Source: DUVY01 sp036562755
GTDB taxonomy: Bacteria; Bacillota; Clostridia; Christensenellales; DUVY01
Assembly (NCBI GenBank): GCA_036562755.1
Contig: DATCJN010000043.1
Location: 1 to 5,384, forward strand
Length of the DNA: 5,384 bases
Reading direction: 5' to 3'
In this document: positions 1 through 5,330 of the stretch, piece by piece
Layout: each line of letters begins with the position of its first letter
How positions within the stretch are numbered: position 1 is the first letter of the stretch
The notes under the pieces: generated by a model
What the model was told of the DNA's origin: nothing
Seen by the model: the letters and a program-made list of their open reading frames with translations, nothing else
The model's database searches: none
Made by a program: the position numbers and the translations under genes

Positions 1-115
1 GTTTCCGCTTTATTTATTCTTCTTTACTATGTTATTATTAATAATGACGGAACGGCTTAATAAAGTAGTGGCTATTACCAATGAGAAAAAGGCAAATGGT
101 TTAAATGACCAATAA
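1..115 (+). CDS. C-terminal end of an unidentified membrane protein (partial)
   Basis: The second reading frame is open from the left edge to the TAA at 113-115 and gives a 37-residue protein tail. It starts with a strongly hydrophobic stretch (FPLYLFFFTMLLLIM), which looks like the end of a transmembrane helix, followed by a charged, probably cytoplasmic tail ending GLNDQ. The gene begins outside the window, so the family cannot be named. Its stop lies 11 bases inside the next gene, whose ATG is at 105, in a different frame. This overlap suggests translational coupling and a shared operon. Small multi-pass proteins of unknown function often precede PH-domain proteins of the next type in Bacillota, which fits but does not identify it. 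Alternatively, the hydrophobic run is chance and there is no gene, but the coupling to a good downstream gene makes a real tail more likely. Confidence 0.6.
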   Translation, partial: FPLYLFFFTMLLLIMTERLNKVVAITNEKKANGLNDQ

Positions 116-539
116 GGCGAATTCAAAAAATTTTATAAAACCTGTTATTTTAATAATAGTATTAATCAGCTTTTTGGGCGTAATGTTTTGGGGCTCTTCC
201 GATCCCGAAATAATTATATCTAAAGATTCGGCTGTCATTAAGGGCATGTATGGCCTGGAAGCGCGTTTTGAAGATATAGAGGAAATCACGCTCATAGAAA
301 AGAGCATGAAGGAAATCGGAATAGGACGCAGAACTAACGGCTTTGACGGTTTCGGAATAGCGTTAAAAGGTTATTTTAGTTCAGGCGAACTAGGCGATAC
401 TATATTATTCGTTCGCCCAAATTCATCGCCCACTATAAAGATAAAAAGAAAAACAGATAAAGACATTTATATAAGCCTAAAAGACAGCCATAAAACAAGG
501 CGATTATATGAGAATTTACGCTCCGCTCTAGACAAATAA
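105..539 (+). CDS. Membrane-anchored protein with bacterial PH-like domain
   Basis: This 144-residue protein has a short basic N-terminus, one transmembrane segment at about residues 11-29 (IKPVILIIVLISFLGVMFWG), and then a beta-rich domain at about 34-142. The domain pattern (EIIISKDSAVIKGMYG, a FEDIEEITL strand, an RRTNG motif at 75-79, GYF, LFV, and a C-terminal helix ending TRRLYENL) fits the bacterial PH-domain family found in many Firmicutes membrane proteins (bPH_5-like). The biochemical role of that family is not established, so I assign none. No N-terminal cleavage site is evident, so the helix is probably a membrane anchor. The start overlaps the preceding gene by 11 bases and has only a weak ribosome binding site (AAAAGG at 87-92, 12 bases away), consistent with coupled translation. 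The RidA-family gene begins 12 bases after the stop and is probably co-transcribed. The family call comes from pattern memory, not a search. Confidence 0.75.
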   Translation: MTNKANSKNFIKPVILIIVLISFLGVMFWGSSDPEIIISKDSAVIKGMYGLEARFEDIEEITLIEKSMKEIGIGRRTNGFDGFGIALKGYFSSGELGDTILFVRPNSSPTIKIKRKTDKDIYISLKDSHKTRRLYENLRSALDK

Positions 540-551
540 AGGAGATATCAA

Positions 552-968
552 ATGAGCGCGTTTGAAGTAAAGTTCGGCAACCCTGAAGGGTTATTCAAAT
601 CAAAGGCTTTTAGCCAAGTAGTTTCAATTAGCGGCAAGGCCAGAACGATTTACATCGGCGGACAAAATGCCGTCAACGCTCAAGGCGAGTTGGTGGGCAA
701 AGACGACTTTGAAGCGCAAGTAAAACAGGCGCTTGAGAACATTAAGATTGCTCTAAAATCAGAAAACGCCGCTTTTGAGGATGTCATCAAGCTTAATATT
801 TATATGGTAGACGGTTGCGACGCCGGGGCGGGATTTAAGGTCTTTAGAGAAATAGTAGGCGAGCTTAAGAATCCGCCTTTAATTACCGTTCTGAAAGTAT
901 CGGGGCTTGCCAATCCTTTATACTTAATAGAAATCGACGCTATAGCGGTCGTGGAAGAAAAAAACTAA
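552..968 (+). CDS. RidA/YjgF/UK114-family protein, catalytic arginine absent
   Basis: The 138 residues are the usual length for the small trimeric cytoplasmic Rid proteins. Family hallmarks are IYIGGQNAVNAQGELVG at about 33-49, the helix around QVKQALENIKIAL, the strand DVIKLNIYMVD and the C-terminal block LYLIEIDAIAVV at 123-134. The archetypal RidA deaminates reactive 2-aminoacrylate and related enamines/imines, and needs an arginine (Arg105 in E. coli, in the motif PARS). Here the equivalent stretch reads PPLITVLKV, which by hand alignment puts Ile111 at that position; the glutamate of the EIEAIA motif is kept (Glu127). It therefore belongs with the arginine-less Rid subfamilies of unknown activity, and I withhold the symbol ridA. 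The start is supported by AAAGGAG at 538-544, seven bases before the ATG. It is the last gene of the operon with the PH-domain protein; a terminator overlaps its stop codon. Confidence 0.88.
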   Translation: MSAFEVKFGNPEGLFKSKAFSQVVSISGKARTIYIGGQNAVNAQGELVGKDDFEAQVKQALENIKIALKSENAAFEDVIKLNIYMVDGCDAGAGFKVFREIVGELKNPPLITVLKVSGLANPLYLIEIDAIAVVEEKN

Positions 969-991
969 CGGGCTAAAATGCCCGTTTTTTT
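967..991 (+). terminator. Rho-independent terminator after the RidA-family gene
   Basis: A 7-bp stem, AACGGGC (967-973) pairing with GCCCGTT (980-986), closes a six-base loop and runs into seven T's (985-991). The stem begins inside the stop codon of the RidA-family gene, so the operon ends with almost no 3' untranslated region. An A-rich run just before the stem (about 957-964) would give a T-run on the other strand, so the hairpin may also stop minus-strand transcripts. Confidence 0.9.
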
Positions 992-1011
992 ATCTATAAA
1001 AATCTATTTTC

Positions 1012-1025
1012 TTTAACGCGTTAAA
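1012..1025. repeat. Perfect 14-bp palindrome TTTAACGCGTTAAA
   Basis: TTTAACG followed by CGTTAAA is a perfect 14-bp inverted repeat with no spacer, 21 bases past the T-run of the upstream terminator. With no loop it is a poor RNA hairpin and is better viewed as a possible protein-binding site. No plus-strand gene starts downstream to be regulated by it, so its role is unknown and chance is possible in AT-rich DNA. Confidence 0.5.
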
Positions 1026-1131
1026 ATGGATAATTAAAATTAACCAGTTGCCAAGTATCAAAAAATTATACATCACGCCTTCGCAAGCAGCAAATCTTTA
1101 TAGAAGTGAATTTAAATATGGCGGCAGGTTT

Positions 1132-1159
1132 GACGCTGGCGGCTTTAGCGTCGCTAAAG
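1132..1159. repeat. Two overlapping, mutually exclusive hairpins
   Basis: CTTTAGC (1143-1149) pairs perfectly with GCTAAAG (1153-1159) across a three-base loop. The competing arm GACGCT (1132-1137) pairs with AGCGTC (1147-1152) across nine bases. Both structures need bases 1147-1149, so only one can form at a time. No T-run follows, so neither is a terminator. The arrangement could be a switch-like RNA fold or chance in a decayed coding sequence. Confidence 0.4.
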
Positions 1160-1231
1160 AATACATAATAGCTCGCTCAAAGGCAAATATTCGCCAAATG
1201 GATTGAAAGAATGTTAAAAAAACATCGCAAT

Positions 1232-1265
1232 AAAAAAGGGACGATAGACAGTCGTCCCTTTTTTT
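1232..1265 (-). terminator. Bidirectional terminator downstream of pyruvate kinase
   Basis: GGGACGA (1238-1244) pairs with TCGTCCC (1252-1258) around a seven-base loop, and the flanking six A's (1232-1237) and seven T's (1259-1265) can extend the stem to 13 bp. The A-run becomes a T-run on the minus strand, so the hairpin terminates pyk, whose stop codon is at 1284-1282, and it also works for any plus-strand transcript coming from the 992-1231 gap. Confidence 0.92.
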
Positions 1266-1281
1266 ATTAATCAACTTATCA

Positions 1282-2700
1282 TTAATTGACGTGTTCGATT
1301 TTTAATATATTGGTGTTGCCTGACACTCCTACAGGCACGCCCGCGGTAATCACCACAATATCGCCTTTTTTGACTATGCCCGTTTTTTTGGCGCAGTCTA
1401 TGGCGTGGGCGAACAACAAGTCGGTGTTTTCCTGCATTGTTCCCAGAGCGGGCACGACGCCCCAGCTTAAAGAGAGTTTATGAAAGACTTTTTTGCTGGT
1501 AGTTACGGCTATTATGGGCGGACCGGGTCGGAAACTGCTTATCATTCTTGCCGTTAAGCCGCTTTGGGTAACTACCAAAATGGCGGCGGCATTTAAATCC
1601 ATAGCCGCGGCGCAGGTCGCGTGGGAAACAGCGTCCGAGATATTTTTTATTTCCATTTCCAAAGCGCTAAAGTTCTTTTTATAATTAATCGTGCTTTCGG
1701 CGTAACTTGCGATGGACGCCATGGTCTTTAGCGTTTGAAGAGGATAATCGCCGACCGCTGTTTCGCCGCTTAACATTATCGCGCTGGTGCCGTCAAAAAC
1801 AGCGTTGGCTATGTCCGATATTTCAGCTCTGGTGGGCTTGGGAGCGTGTATCATAGATTCAAGCATTTGGGTTGCGGTAATTACCTTTTTTCCCGCGCGG
1901 AAACATTTTTTGATAATGTTTTTTTGGATGGACGGCAGCTGTTCAAACGGAATTTCCACGCCCATATCGCCTCTTGCTACCATTATTCCGTCCGAATATC
2001 GCAAGATATCGTCGATATTATTTACGCCCTCATGGTTTTCAATCTTAGCTATAATCTCTATTTCTTCGCCGCCGTTGCGGTTTAACAGATTGCGCACTTC
2101 TTTAATATCGTCGGCCGAGCGCACAAAAGACATGGCTATATAATCCACATCCTGCTTTATGCCAAAGAGCAAGTCTTCTTCGTCCTTTTTAGAAAGATAA
2201 GGCATTTCTATGTGGCAGTTGGGGATATTGATGCTCTTATTATTTGACAAAACCCCGCCTTCCACTACCGCGCAGACTATTTCGGTTTTGGTAACACTAA
2301 GCACTTTTAGCTCTATAAGCCCGTCGTTTAGCAAAATGGCTGTGTCGGGTTTTACGCATAGGGGAAGCTTTTTAAAGGTTATGCTTACTCTTTCGTTGTT
2401 TCCCACTATATCTTCGGTAGTCAAAGTAAATTTTTGACCTTTTTCCAAAACTACTTTAGAGTTTTCAAAAGTCTTAATTCTTATTTCGGGGCCTCGGGTG
2501 TCCAGCATTATGGCGATGGGAAGATTAAGCTCTTCTCTTAAAGCCTTGATAAGCTTAATTCTTCTTTCGTGCGCCTCGTAATTTTCATGCGAAAAGTTAA
2601 GGCGCGCAACATTCATGCCTGCGAGCATGAGCTCTCTCAATACGGTTTCATCTTCTGTTTTGGGGCCTATTGTGCATATAATTTTGGTTTTTCTAACCAT
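1282..2700 (-). CDS. pyk: Pyruvate kinase
   Basis: Cytoplasmic glycolytic enzyme that converts phosphoenolpyruvate and ADP to pyruvate and ATP. The 472 residues match the compact PykF-type length and lack the extra C-terminal PEP-utiliser-like domain of Bacillus pyruvate kinases (about 585 residues). Domains in order: short N-terminal segment with KIICTIGP (6-13); barrel beginning NVARLNFSH (30-38); B domain inserted after MLDTRGPEIRI (65-75) up to about 167; the signature IIAKIENHEGVN (216-227) with catalytic Lys219 and metal ligand Glu221; MVARGDMGVEIP (240-251); ATQMLESM (276-283); MLSGETAVGDYP (309-320); and a C-terminal regulatory domain from about 350 ending KIEHVN. Glu72, equivalent to Glu117 of rabbit muscle enzyme, points to the potassium-dependent type. 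The gene has its own promoter and terminator and is divergent from ribokinase. An in-frame TAA just upstream of the ATG fixes the start. The stop is followed by in-frame TGA and TAA. Confidence 0.97.
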   Translation of the reverse strand: MVRKTKIICTIGPKTEDETVLRELMLAGMNVARLNFSHENYEAHERRIKLIKALREELNLPIAIMLDTRGPEIRIKTFENSKVVLEKGQKFTLTTEDIVGNNERVSITFKKLPLCVKPDTAILLNDGLIELKVLSVTKTEIVCAVVEGGVLSNNKSINIPNCHIEMPYLSKKDEEDLLFGIKQDVDYIAMSFVRSADDIKEVRNLLNRNGGEEIEIIAKIENHEGVNNIDDILRYSDGIMVARGDMGVEIPFEQLPSIQKNIIKKCFRAGKKVITATQMLESMIHAPKPTRAEISDIANAVFDGTSAIMLSGETAVGDYPLQTLKTMASIASYAESTINYKKNFSALEMEIKNISDAVSHATCAAAMDLNAAAILVVTQSGLTARMISSFRPGPPIIAVTTSKKVFHKLSLSWGVVPALGTMQENTDLLFAHAIDCAKKTGIVKKGDIVVITAGVPVGVSGNTNILKIEHVN

Positions 2701-2715
2701 TTTTAATATATAAAA

Positions 2716-2720
2716 CTCCT
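2716..2720 (-). promoter_or_regulatory. Distant ribosome binding site of pyk
   Basis: On the minus strand AGGAG lies 15 bases before the pyk ATG, well beyond the usual 5-9. The spacer is entirely A/T except for the bases next to the site, and no closer purine-rich site exists. An in-frame TAA in the spacer rules out an upstream ATG, so the long spacing seems real. Confidence 0.6.
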
Positions 2721-2749
2721 ATTTGATTTCAGTAATTTAAACCTATAAG

Positions 2750-2777
2750 ATTATAACACACTTAATTCTAAACACAA
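2750..2777 (-). promoter_or_regulatory. Predicted promoter of pyk (extended -10)
   Basis: On the minus strand a perfect TATAAT (2755-2750) is preceded by TGT (2758-2756), forming an extended -10. A weak -35, TTGTGT (2777-2772), lies 16 bases upstream. Transcription would start near 2743, giving a leader of roughly 43 bases. AT-rich DNA behind the -35 (about 2785-2830) could act as an UP element. Confidence 0.7.
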
Positions 2778-2866
2778 ACGACGATTTATGCATTATTTAT
2801 GAAAAATTATTCTTAATTTATTATTTATATAAGTTGACTTGATACTCCTTTGAAAGATTTTTCATA

Positions 2867-2895
2867 TTGACAGCCGCTCTATCGCCAAGTAAAAT
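2867..2895 (+). promoter_or_regulatory. Predicted sigma-A promoter of ribokinase
   Basis: A perfect TTGACA (2867-2872) is followed after exactly 17 bases by TAAAAT (2890-2895), one mismatch from the -10 consensus. The predicted start is near 2902, giving a leader of about 28 bases. The strength of the match implies a strong promoter held in check, which fits the palindrome over its -10/+1 region. Confidence 0.8.
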
Positions 2896-2907
2896 ATAGC
2901 TATATTT
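2892..2907. promoter_or_regulatory. 16-bp palindromic operator candidate at ribokinase promoter
   Basis: AAATATAG followed directly by CTATATTT is a perfect 16-bp palindrome. It covers four bases of the -10 element and the predicted transcription start, the classic place for a repressor to block RNA polymerase. It does not have the central CG and TG/CA arms typical of LacI-type or cre sites. No regulator gene is present in the window, so the binding protein is unknown. Confidence 0.55.
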
Positions 2908-2929
2908 ATTAACTAAAGAGGAACGCATA

Positions 2930-3844
2930 ATGAGTAAGATTTTTGTAATAGGCAGCGTCAATATGGACTTGGTTATAGGCGTAGAACGCATGCCCAAAAA
3001 CGGCGAAACCATAAGCGGCTGCGGTTTTATGACCAATCCTGGCGGCAAGGGCGCCAATCAGGCGGTGGCGGCGGCCAAGATGAACGCCCCGACATATATG
3101 GTGGGCTGCGTCGGCGTTGACGCTTTTGGCGAAGAATTATCCAAGGCGCTAAAAGCTTACGGCGTAAATACGCAATATTTATCCAGCGTAGAAACCAACA
3201 GCGGCATAGCCGTAATAGTAGTAGAAAAGGGCGACAACCGCATAATCTTGGACGCGGGCGCAAACCACAAGATAACCAAAGAGATGGTCGATAAGGCGCT
3301 TGAGGCGGCGGAAACAGGCGATTATTGCATATGCCAGCTTGAGATTCCTTTGGACATTGTGGAACACGCTTTTTCGCGCGCAAAACAAAAAGGGCTTACC
3401 ACCGTGTTAAATCCCGCGCCCGCCGTAAAACTGGGCGAAAATATATTAATTAACACCGATATAATCGCGCTAAACGAAACAGAATGCGAGATTTTGGCAG
3501 GCGTTCTGCCCTGCGGCCAAGAGGATTATATAAAAGTCTTTGATTATTTTGCTAAGTTTGATATCAAATCCGTTATAATCACTCTTGGCGGAAAAGGTTC
3601 GGTATTAGTCCAAAAAGATTTTATTAATCATGTCCCCGCGCACAAAGTTCAAGCGGTCGATACCACCTCGGCCGGAGATACCTTCCTGGGCGCCGTAGTG
3701 TCAGAACTATCCAAGGGCAAAGACATGTTGTCCGCTATGAAATTTGCAAGCGCCGCAAGCGCTTTGACGGTTACCAAAAAGGGCGCTATGCAGTCCATTC
3801 CATACTACGACGACGTTGTAAGATTTTTAGACGGCAAACAATAA
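2930..3844 (+). CDS. rbsK: Ribokinase (PfkB family)
   Basis: Cytoplasmic kinase expected to phosphorylate D-ribose to ribose 5-phosphate with ATP. The 304 residues compare with 309 in E. coli RbsK, and the whole length follows that protein: GSVNMDLV (8-15), the sugar-binding NPGGKGANQAVAAAK (36-50), NRIILDAGAN (103-112), QLEIP (136-140), LNPAPA (160-165), LNETE (181-185), ITLGGKGS (217-224), the PfkB signature DTTSAGDTFLGA (244-255) with catalytic Asp250, and TKKGAMQSIP (282-291), which matches the monovalent-cation site region. The start is supported by AAAGAGGA (2915-2922), seven bases from the ATG. It is a single-gene unit with its own promoter and terminator; no ribose transporter or rbsD is in the window. 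Because uxaC is adjacent, 2-keto-3-deoxygluconate kinase was considered, but the motifs are ribokinase-like. The actual substrate could still be another pentose or nucleoside sugar. Confidence 0.9.
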   Translation: MSKIFVIGSVNMDLVIGVERMPKNGETISGCGFMTNPGGKGANQAVAAAKMNAPTYMVGCVGVDAFGEELSKALKAYGVNTQYLSSVETNSGIAVIVVEKGDNRIILDAGANHKITKEMVDKALEAAETGDYCICQLEIPLDIVEHAFSRAKQKGLTTVLNPAPAVKLGENILINTDIIALNETECEILAGVLPCGQEDYIKVFDYFAKFDIKSVIITLGGKGSVLVQKDFINHVPAHKVQAVDTTSAGDTFLGAVVSELSKGKDMLSAMKFASAASALTVTKKGAMQSIPYYDDVVRFLDGKQ

Positions 3845-3847
3845 AAG

Positions 3848-3875
3848 AAGGCTGTTACAAAAAACAGCCTTTTTT
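3848..3875 (+). terminator. Terminator shared by rbsK and uxaC
   Basis: AAGGCTGTT (3848-3856) pairs with AACAGCCTT (3863-3871) in a 9-bp stem with a six-base loop, running into six T's (3870-3875). It follows the rbsK stop by three bases. Reading the other way, the hairpin lies 11 bases past the uxaC stop and is followed by an interrupted T-rich stretch (TTCTTTTAT), so it probably serves both convergent genes, more strongly for rbsK. Confidence 0.92.
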
Positions 3876-3886
3876 ATTGCTGATTT

Positions 3887-5287
3887 TTAGTCTTCTATAT
3901 TTATATATCTTTTTATGTTGTAATAAGAAATATTTTGAATTAATTTCTTTAGATTGTCAGTGTTATTGGGGTATTCTCCTGCAAAAACGGCGCGCGCTAT
4001 AAAGTTGCACAATATCCTTCTAAAATAATCGTGTCGGACATAGGAAGTAAGGCTTCTGGAATCCGTAAGCATGCCTATGAAATTACCGAGCACGCTGTAT
4101 TCCGAAACGGCTGACAGATGGTCGTAAATGCCGTGTTTGGTATCATTAAACCACCAAGCCGCGCCGCTTTGAACCTTCCCTTTTATGCCGTCGCCCTGAA
4201 AACAATTAATAATCGAGTTAATTACTCTGGTATCGTTGGGGTCTAAAGAATAAACAATGGTCTTAGGCAGACAGTCTTGCGACGCAAGGGCGTTTAATAA
4301 CCTCGCTAAGTTATTCGGCTCAAAAGAGCTGTTTATGCAGTCAAAGCCTGTGTCCGGCCCGAGTTTTTTGAACATAGTAGTATTATTATTTCTTAAACAA
4401 TTAAAATGAAGCTGCATAGCCATATCATATTTTTTATATTGCTTAGCAAAATACAGCAGCATAAAGGTCTTAAATTTTTTGGCTTGAATATCCGAAACTT
4501 TAGAGCCTTTTAGCGCTTTTTTAAAGATAGCGGCGGCTTCTTTTTTAGAGCATTCTTCATAAACAAGCTCGGTCAAGCCGTGGTCGGATACTTTGCAGCC
4601 GTTTTTTGCAAAGTATTCCAGGCGGTTCTCCAGCGCTTTAGTTAGGTCGTCCAAGGTTTTAATTTCAATTCCGCTTACTTTGGCTAGATTTTTTATGTAG
4701 CCGCAAAAATCGGGTAACTCAATATTTAGCGCTTTGTCCGGTCTAAACGAAGGCAGGACTTTAAAGCCTAAATCTTGTTTTGCAAGCTCTTTGTGCGCGG
4801 CAAGGTCGTCAGCGGGGTCGTCCGTGGTGCACAACAATCGGACGTTAGATTTTTTTATTATATTGCGCGCCGAAAAAGAAGGAGAGTTTAGTATTTTTTT
4901 AGTCAAATCGTAAATCTCTTTCGCGGTGTCGGCGTTTATTTCGCCTTCGTAGCCGAAATAGGTCTTTAGCTCCATATGGCACCAAATGTAAATAGGATTG
5001 CCGACGCAAAGAGGCAGGCAGGAACAAAACGCCTTAAACTTTTCAAAGCTGTCCGCGTCCCCTGTGATATATTTTTCGTCAACGCCGCAGTTTCTCATCA
5101 GCCGCCATTTATAATGGTCGCCCGACAGCCAAAGCTCGGTTATATCCGAAAAAACCTTATCTTCCAAAATCCAATTAGGATTGATATGGCAGTGATAATC
5201 GATTATGGGCAAATCCTTGGCGAAATTATTATAAAGTTCTTTCGCCAAATCGGATTCCAACAAAATATCGTCGCTCAAAAATTTCAT
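3887..5287 (-). CDS. uxaC: Glucuronate isomerase (uronate isomerase)
   Basis: Converts D-glucuronate to D-fructuronate and D-galacturonate to D-tagaturonate, the first step of hexuronate breakdown towards 2-keto-3-deoxygluconate. The 466 residues match the family (470 in E. coli). Motifs: IIDYHCH (28-34) with the two metal-site histidines His32 and His34; DHYKWRLMR (57-65); the TTDDPADDL block (154-162); VLPSFRPDK (177-185); MQLHFNCLRNNN (291-302); GPDTGFD (310-316); QSGAAWWFND (373-382); MLTDSRS (406-412) and RHDYFRRILC (418-427). The frame stays open 31 codons further to 5380, but the ATG at 5287 is chosen because GGAGG lies seven bases before it, the family begins with a similar MKFLSDD-like segment, and the longer form would cover the promoter and operator. 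The gene is convergent with rbsK; other hexuronate genes may lie beyond the right edge in the divergent direction. Confidence 0.95.
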   Translation of the reverse strand: MKFLSDDILLESDLAKELYNNFAKDLPIIDYHCHINPNWILEDKVFSDITELWLSGDHYKWRLMRNCGVDEKYITGDADSFEKFKAFCSCLPLCVGNPIYIWCHMELKTYFGYEGEINADTAKEIYDLTKKILNSPSFSARNIIKKSNVRLLCTTDDPADDLAAHKELAKQDLGFKVLPSFRPDKALNIELPDFCGYIKNLAKVSGIEIKTLDDLTKALENRLEYFAKNGCKVSDHGLTELVYEECSKKEAAAIFKKALKGSKVSDIQAKKFKTFMLLYFAKQYKKYDMAMQLHFNCLRNNNTTMFKKLGPDTGFDCINSSFEPNNLARLLNALASQDCLPKTIVYSLDPNDTRVINSIINCFQGDGIKGKVQSGAAWWFNDTKHGIYDHLSAVSEYSVLGNFIGMLTDSRSLTSYVRHDYFRRILCNFIARAVFAGEYPNNTDNLKKLIQNISYYNIKRYINIED

Positions 5288-5294
5288 ATTATTG

Positions 5295-5299
5295 CCTCC
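5295..5299 (-). promoter_or_regulatory. Ribosome binding site that fixes the uxaC start
   Basis: GGAGG on the minus strand ends seven bases before the ATG at 5287. It is the strongest ribosome binding site on this strand of the region and supports the 466-residue protein over the 497-residue reading frame that begins at 5380. Confidence 0.85.
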
Positions 5300-5330
5300 G
5301 ATAATAGTATTTACAATATGATAATTTAAT

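Larger units (their letters stand above)
992..1231. other. Intergenic stretch with ATG-less open frame, no convincing gene
   Basis: This gap lies between two terminators and two convergent genes, so ordinary promoters are not expected here. The first frame stays open from 1000 to the TGA at 1204-1206 (68 codons) without any ATG near its beginning. The only common alternative start is TTG at 1048, with no ribosome binding site, which would give 52 residues. The later part looks protein-like (for example KYGGRFDAGGFSVAKEY, about 1114-1164). The opposite strand is open from 1205 to 1098 and includes a 22-codon ATG frame at 1166-1098. Two ATG frames on the plus strand are 16 codons or shorter. 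There is no tRNA-like fold and no T-loop motif. The best reading is a decayed gene fragment, a dispersed repeat copy or a structured RNA; nothing here decides between them. Confidence 0.4.

Noticed and set aside
101..307. Minus-strand frame opposite the PH-domain gene
   Set aside because: Antisense to a gene with good family pattern and operon context; composition (serine/isoleucine-rich) is that of a mirrored coding frame.
1118..1168. 16-codon ATG frame on the plus strand in the gap
   Set aside because: Too short, no ribosome binding site, and it overlaps the hairpins in a different frame from the longer open stretch.
992..1231. tRNA, CRISPR repeats or an insertion sequence remnant in the gap
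   Set aside because: No cloverleaf arms or T-loop motif, no repeated units with spacers, and no transposase-like sequence or terminal inverted repeats with target duplication.
1286..2437. Several plus-strand open frames (63-118 codons) inside the pyruvate kinase gene
   Set aside because: They lie antisense to a clearly real, full-length pyk, have no ribosome binding sites and no recognisable protein pattern; they are reading-frame shadows.
2834..2868. Second possible promoter with TTGACT upstream of ribokinase
   Set aside because: The nearest -10-like hexamer (CATATT) is 23 bases away, too far; the TTGACA at 2867 with 17-base spacing is far better.
2821..3388. Minus-strand frames of 69-118 codons across the start of ribokinase
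   Set aside because: Antisense to rbsK with biased, arginine/proline/leucine-rich composition typical of mirror frames of GC-richer coding DNA. The AAAGGAG on the minus strand near 2850 has no start codon at proper distance.
2930..3844. Ribokinase gene as 2-keto-3-deoxygluconate kinase, making a uronate cluster with uxaC
   Set aside because: NPGGKGANQAVAA, QLEIP, LNPAPA and TKKGA are ribokinase-type motifs, the two genes are convergent rather than co-transcribed, and their operators differ.
4976..5329. Plus-strand frame of 117 codons opposite the uxaC N-terminus
   Set aside because: Shadow of the uxaC coding strand; no ribosome binding site, no family resemblance, and it runs through the uxaC leader.
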